Source: DATEEW01 sp035273665 (GTDB lineage: Bacteria > Pseudomonadota > Gammaproteobacteria > Burkholderiales > SG8-39). Taken from it: a stretch of DNA of 22,953 bases. Positions 20,912 through 22,953 of the stretch are shown here, piece after piece. Within the stretch, counting starts at the first letter, position 1. The number at the start of each line of letters is the position of its first letter. The notes under the pieces are model-generated. The model saw nothing but the letters and a program-made list of their open reading frames with translations, did not search any database and had not been told where the DNA came from. Made by a program: the position numbers and the translations under genes. The stretch lies in assembly GCA_035273665.1 (NCBI GenBank), contig DATEOW010000048.1:1-22953 (forward strand). The letters run 5' to 3'.

Positions 20912-22953
20912 TTGGACGAGCCCTCGATTCTACCCTTGCTCCGTACTTTCCCCAACAGCCCCTTTCAACTCAACCAAGCTTTTGTTCCGGCGGGCGATCA
21001 GCCCCAAGCGATCGAAAAACTGGTTGAGGGGCTCAACGATGGTTTGGCCTTTCAGACGCTTCTGGGCGTCACCGGATCGGGCAAAACCTTCACTATGGCG
21101 AACGTGATTGCCCAGATGGGCCGTCCGGCGCTGGTGCTCGCCCATAACAAGACTTTAGCGGCGCAACTTTATTCGGAGTTCCGCGAGTTCTTTCCAAACA
21201 ACGCCGTCGAATATTTCGTTTCTTACTACGACTACTACCAGCCCGAAGCTTACGTCCCGTCGCGAGATCTTTTCATCGAAAAAGATTCGAGCATCAACGA
21301 ACATATCGAACAGATGCGGCTCTCGGCAACGAAGTCGATGTTGGAACGCGACGATTCGATCATCGTCGCGACGGTGTCCTGTATCTACGGTATCGGCGAC
21401 CCGGTCGATTATCACGGCATGATTCTGCACGTACGCGAGAAGCAGAGCGCTTCGCACCGCGACATCATCGAGCGGTTGATCGCAATGCAGTATCAGCGCA
21501 ACGATTACGATTTTAAGCGCGGAACGTTTCGAGTACGAGGCGAGATCATCGATGTATTTCCTGCGGAACATTCGGAAACCGCCTTACGCATTACGCTTTT
21601 CGACGACGAGATAGACAGCCTGATGTTGTTCGATCCGCTCACCGGCAAAAGTCTGCAGCGGATGGGTCGGTTCACCGTCTATCCATCAAGCCACTATGTC
21701 ACCCCGCGCAGCACGGTGTTGAACGCCATTGAGGGCATCAAGACGGAGCTGCGCGATCGCATTAAATATTTTCACGATAACCATAAACTGGTGGAAGCGC
21801 AGCGCATCGAACAGCGCACGCGCTTCGATCTTGAAATGCTGCACGAAATGGGTTTTTGCAAGGGCATCGAAAACTACTCGCGCCACCTATCCGGTCGCAA
21901 TCCGGGAGATCCGCCACCGACCCTCATCGATTATCTGCCGCCGCAAGCGCTGATGTTTATCGATGAAAGCCATGTGACCATTCCGCAAGTAGGCGCCATG
22001 TACAAAGGTGACCGTTCACGCAAAGAAAATCTCGTGGAGTACGGATTCCGATTGCCGTCTGCGATGGATAACCGGCCGCTCAAGTTCGAAGAGTTCGAGC
22101 GCATGATGCGCCAAACGATCTTTGTCTCGGCAACGCCCGCGCATTATGAGGCCGAGCATGCCGCACAAACAGTCGAACAGGTTGTACGTCCTACGGGTTT
22201 GATTGACCCGGTCATTGAGGTTCGTCCAGCTGCGACGCAAGTAGATGACCTGCTTTCGGAAATCACGCTTCGCGTGGCGCGCGACGAGCGGGTGCTTGTG
22301 ACCACACTGACCAAGCGGATGGCGGAGGACCTCACCGAATACCTGCGCGAACACGGTGTGAAAGTGCGTTACTTGCACTCGGAGGTGGAAACGGTAGAGC
22401 GGGTCGAAATCATCCGCGATCTGCGCCTCGGTGAATTCGACGTGCTCGTCGGGATCAATTTATTGCGCGAGGGTCTCGATATACCGGAAGTGTCCTTGGT
22501 TGCGATTCTCGATGCCGATAAGGAAGGTTTTCTGCGCTCCGAGCGTTCTCTTATTCAGACAATGGGCCGCGCCGCGCGTCATATCAACGGCATGGCGATT
22601 CTCTACGGCGATCGGGTGACCGATTCGATGCAACGTGCCATTGACGAGACCGAGCGGCGGCGCAACATACAGATCGATTTCAATTTACGTCAGGGCATCA
22701 CGCCTATCGGTGTGTCGAAGAGGATCAAAGACATTCTCGACGGTGTTTATTCCGCCGGCGACGTTCGGGCCGAACTCAAGGCGGCACAGGATCAGGCGCG
22801 CTACGAATCGATGTCTGAAAAGCAGTTAGGCAAGGAAATCAAGCGCCTCGAAAAACAAATGATTGAACATGCGCGCAACCTCGAGTTTGAAAAAGCGGCG
22901 CAGGCTCGCGATCAACTCGCCGACCTCAAGAAAAAGGCATTCGGTATCGACGT
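20912..22953 (+). CDS. uvrB: Excinuclease ABC subunit B (UvrB), cut by the right edge
   Basis: The helicase-like damage-verification subunit of nucleotide excision repair, working with UvrA and UvrC. Visible blocks are the P-loop GVTGSGKT, the beta-hairpin YYDYYQPEAYVP that clamps DNA, Walker B DESHVTIPQ, LVTTLTKRMAEDL, INLLREGLDIPEVSLV and MGRAARH. The C-terminal UVR domain, which contacts UvrC, is near the end (EIKRLEKQMIEHARNLEFEKAA, quoted only as a region around 22838-22905). About 680 codons are present, so only a few are missing. The start is uncertain. The TTG at 20912 (MDEPSILPLLRTFPNSPFQL) has CAGG four bases upstream. A GTG at 20894 is preceded by GGAGAGG but would start one base from the divergent aminotransferase ATG. 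Confidence 0.95.
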   Translation, partial: MDEPSILPLLRTFPNSPFQLNQAFVPAGDQPQAIEKLVEGLNDGLAFQTLLGVTGSGKTFTMANVIAQMGRPALVLAHNKTLAAQLYSEFREFFPNNAVEYFVSYYDYYQPEAYVPSRDLFIEKDSSINEHIEQMRLSATKSMLERDDSIIVATVSCIYGIGDPVDYHGMILHVREKQSASHRDIIERLIAMQYQRNDYDFKRGTFRVRGEIIDVFPAEHSETALRITLFDDEIDSLMLFDPLTGKSLQRMGRFTVYPSSHYVTPRSTVLNAIEGIKTELRDRIKYFHDNHKLVEAQRIEQRTRFDLEMLHEMGFCKGIENYSRHLSGRNPGDPPPTLIDYLPPQALMFIDESHVTIPQVGAMYKGDRSRKENLVEYGFRLPSAMDNRPLKFEEFERMMRQTIFVSATPAHYEAEHAAQTVEQVVRPTGLIDPVIEVRPAATQVDDLLSEITLRVARDERVLVTTLTKRMAEDLTEYLREHGVKVRYLHSEVETVERVEIIRDLRLGEFDVLVGINLLREGLDIPEVSLVAILDADKEGFLRSERSLIQTMGRAARHINGMAILYGDRVTDSMQRAIDETERRRNIQIDFNLRQGITPIGVSKRIKDILDGVYSAGDVRAELKAAQDQARYESMSEKQLGKEIKRLEKQMIEHARNLEFEKAAQARDQLADLKKKAFGID
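20927..20955 (-). promoter_or_regulatory. Candidate promoter of the aminotransferase gene
   Basis: On the minus strand, TTGGGG (20955-20950), a 17-base spacer and TAGAAT (20932-20927), 34 bases before the ATG. The -10 and spacing are good and the -35 only half matches. It lies inside the first codons of divergent uvrB. No LexA-type CTGT-N8-ACAG box is seen in this region. Confidence 0.4.

Noticed and set aside
1..22953. CRISPR arrays, insertion sequences, integrases, attachment sites and phage genes
   Set aside because: I saw no regularly spaced repeats, no transposase or recombinase motifs and no terminal inverted repeats. The tRNA-Asn gene has no partial copy of its 3' end nearby.

Overview
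The window looks like core chromosome of a betaproteobacterium, with a coding style of roughly 55-60% G+C. The evidence is gene content and order: a DUF4124-type gene divergent from guaB-guaA; tadA; a DUF4936-type gene next to ygfZ; mltG-tmk-holB-tatD; and tRNA-Asn, an aromatic/aspartate aminotransferase and uvrB in a row. DUF4936 and this order are, to my knowledge, mostly betaproteobacterial. I cannot name the genus. No insertion sequence, integrase, CRISPR array or prophage is visible, and no gene-free stretch exceeds 300 bases.

Layout. Positions 1-3401 hold a partial DUF4124-type exported protein (minus strand) and, divergent from it, guaB and guaA, the two-step branch from IMP to GMP. 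Positions 3533-4644 (minus strand) hold a short, divergent cis-prenyltransferase-like gene and a BON-domain lipoprotein, separated by a clear hairpin terminator. Positions 4885-6597 hold a predicted multidomain cell-wall hydrolase cut by one in-frame amber codon. Positions 6776-8229 hold tadA, a leaderless YkuD-type L,D-transpeptidase/carboxypeptidase and a GNAT acetyltransferase. Positions 8230-9453 (minus strand) hold a DUF4936 gene and ygfZ. Positions 9519-13551 are a tight operon, mltG-tmk-holB-tatD-ankyrin protein, with ATGA and GTGA overlaps.

The accessory-looking part runs from 13552 to 19475. It starts with an AT-rich gap and a gene made of two tandem homologous halves, only one of which keeps an HELTH zinc-protease-like motif. 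A signalling cluster follows: a single-domain receiver (plus strand); a receiver and a degenerate-receiver/HPt protein (minus strand); then, divergently, a FecR-like exported protein, a membrane DUF3365-like/HAMP protein with a haem-type CxxCH motif, and a soluble Hanks-type Ser/Thr kinase with a duplicated C-terminal helical module. No histidine kinase is encoded here. A perfect 10-bp-arm inverted repeat sits between the two divergent arms and is a candidate operator.

The right end has tRNA-Asn(GUU) with a strong stable-RNA-type promoter, the aminotransferase (both minus strand), and divergent uvrB, which runs off the window within a few codons of its expected end. The items most worth a second look are the signalling cluster, the half-dead duplicated metallopeptidase-like protein and the amber-interrupted hydrolase.
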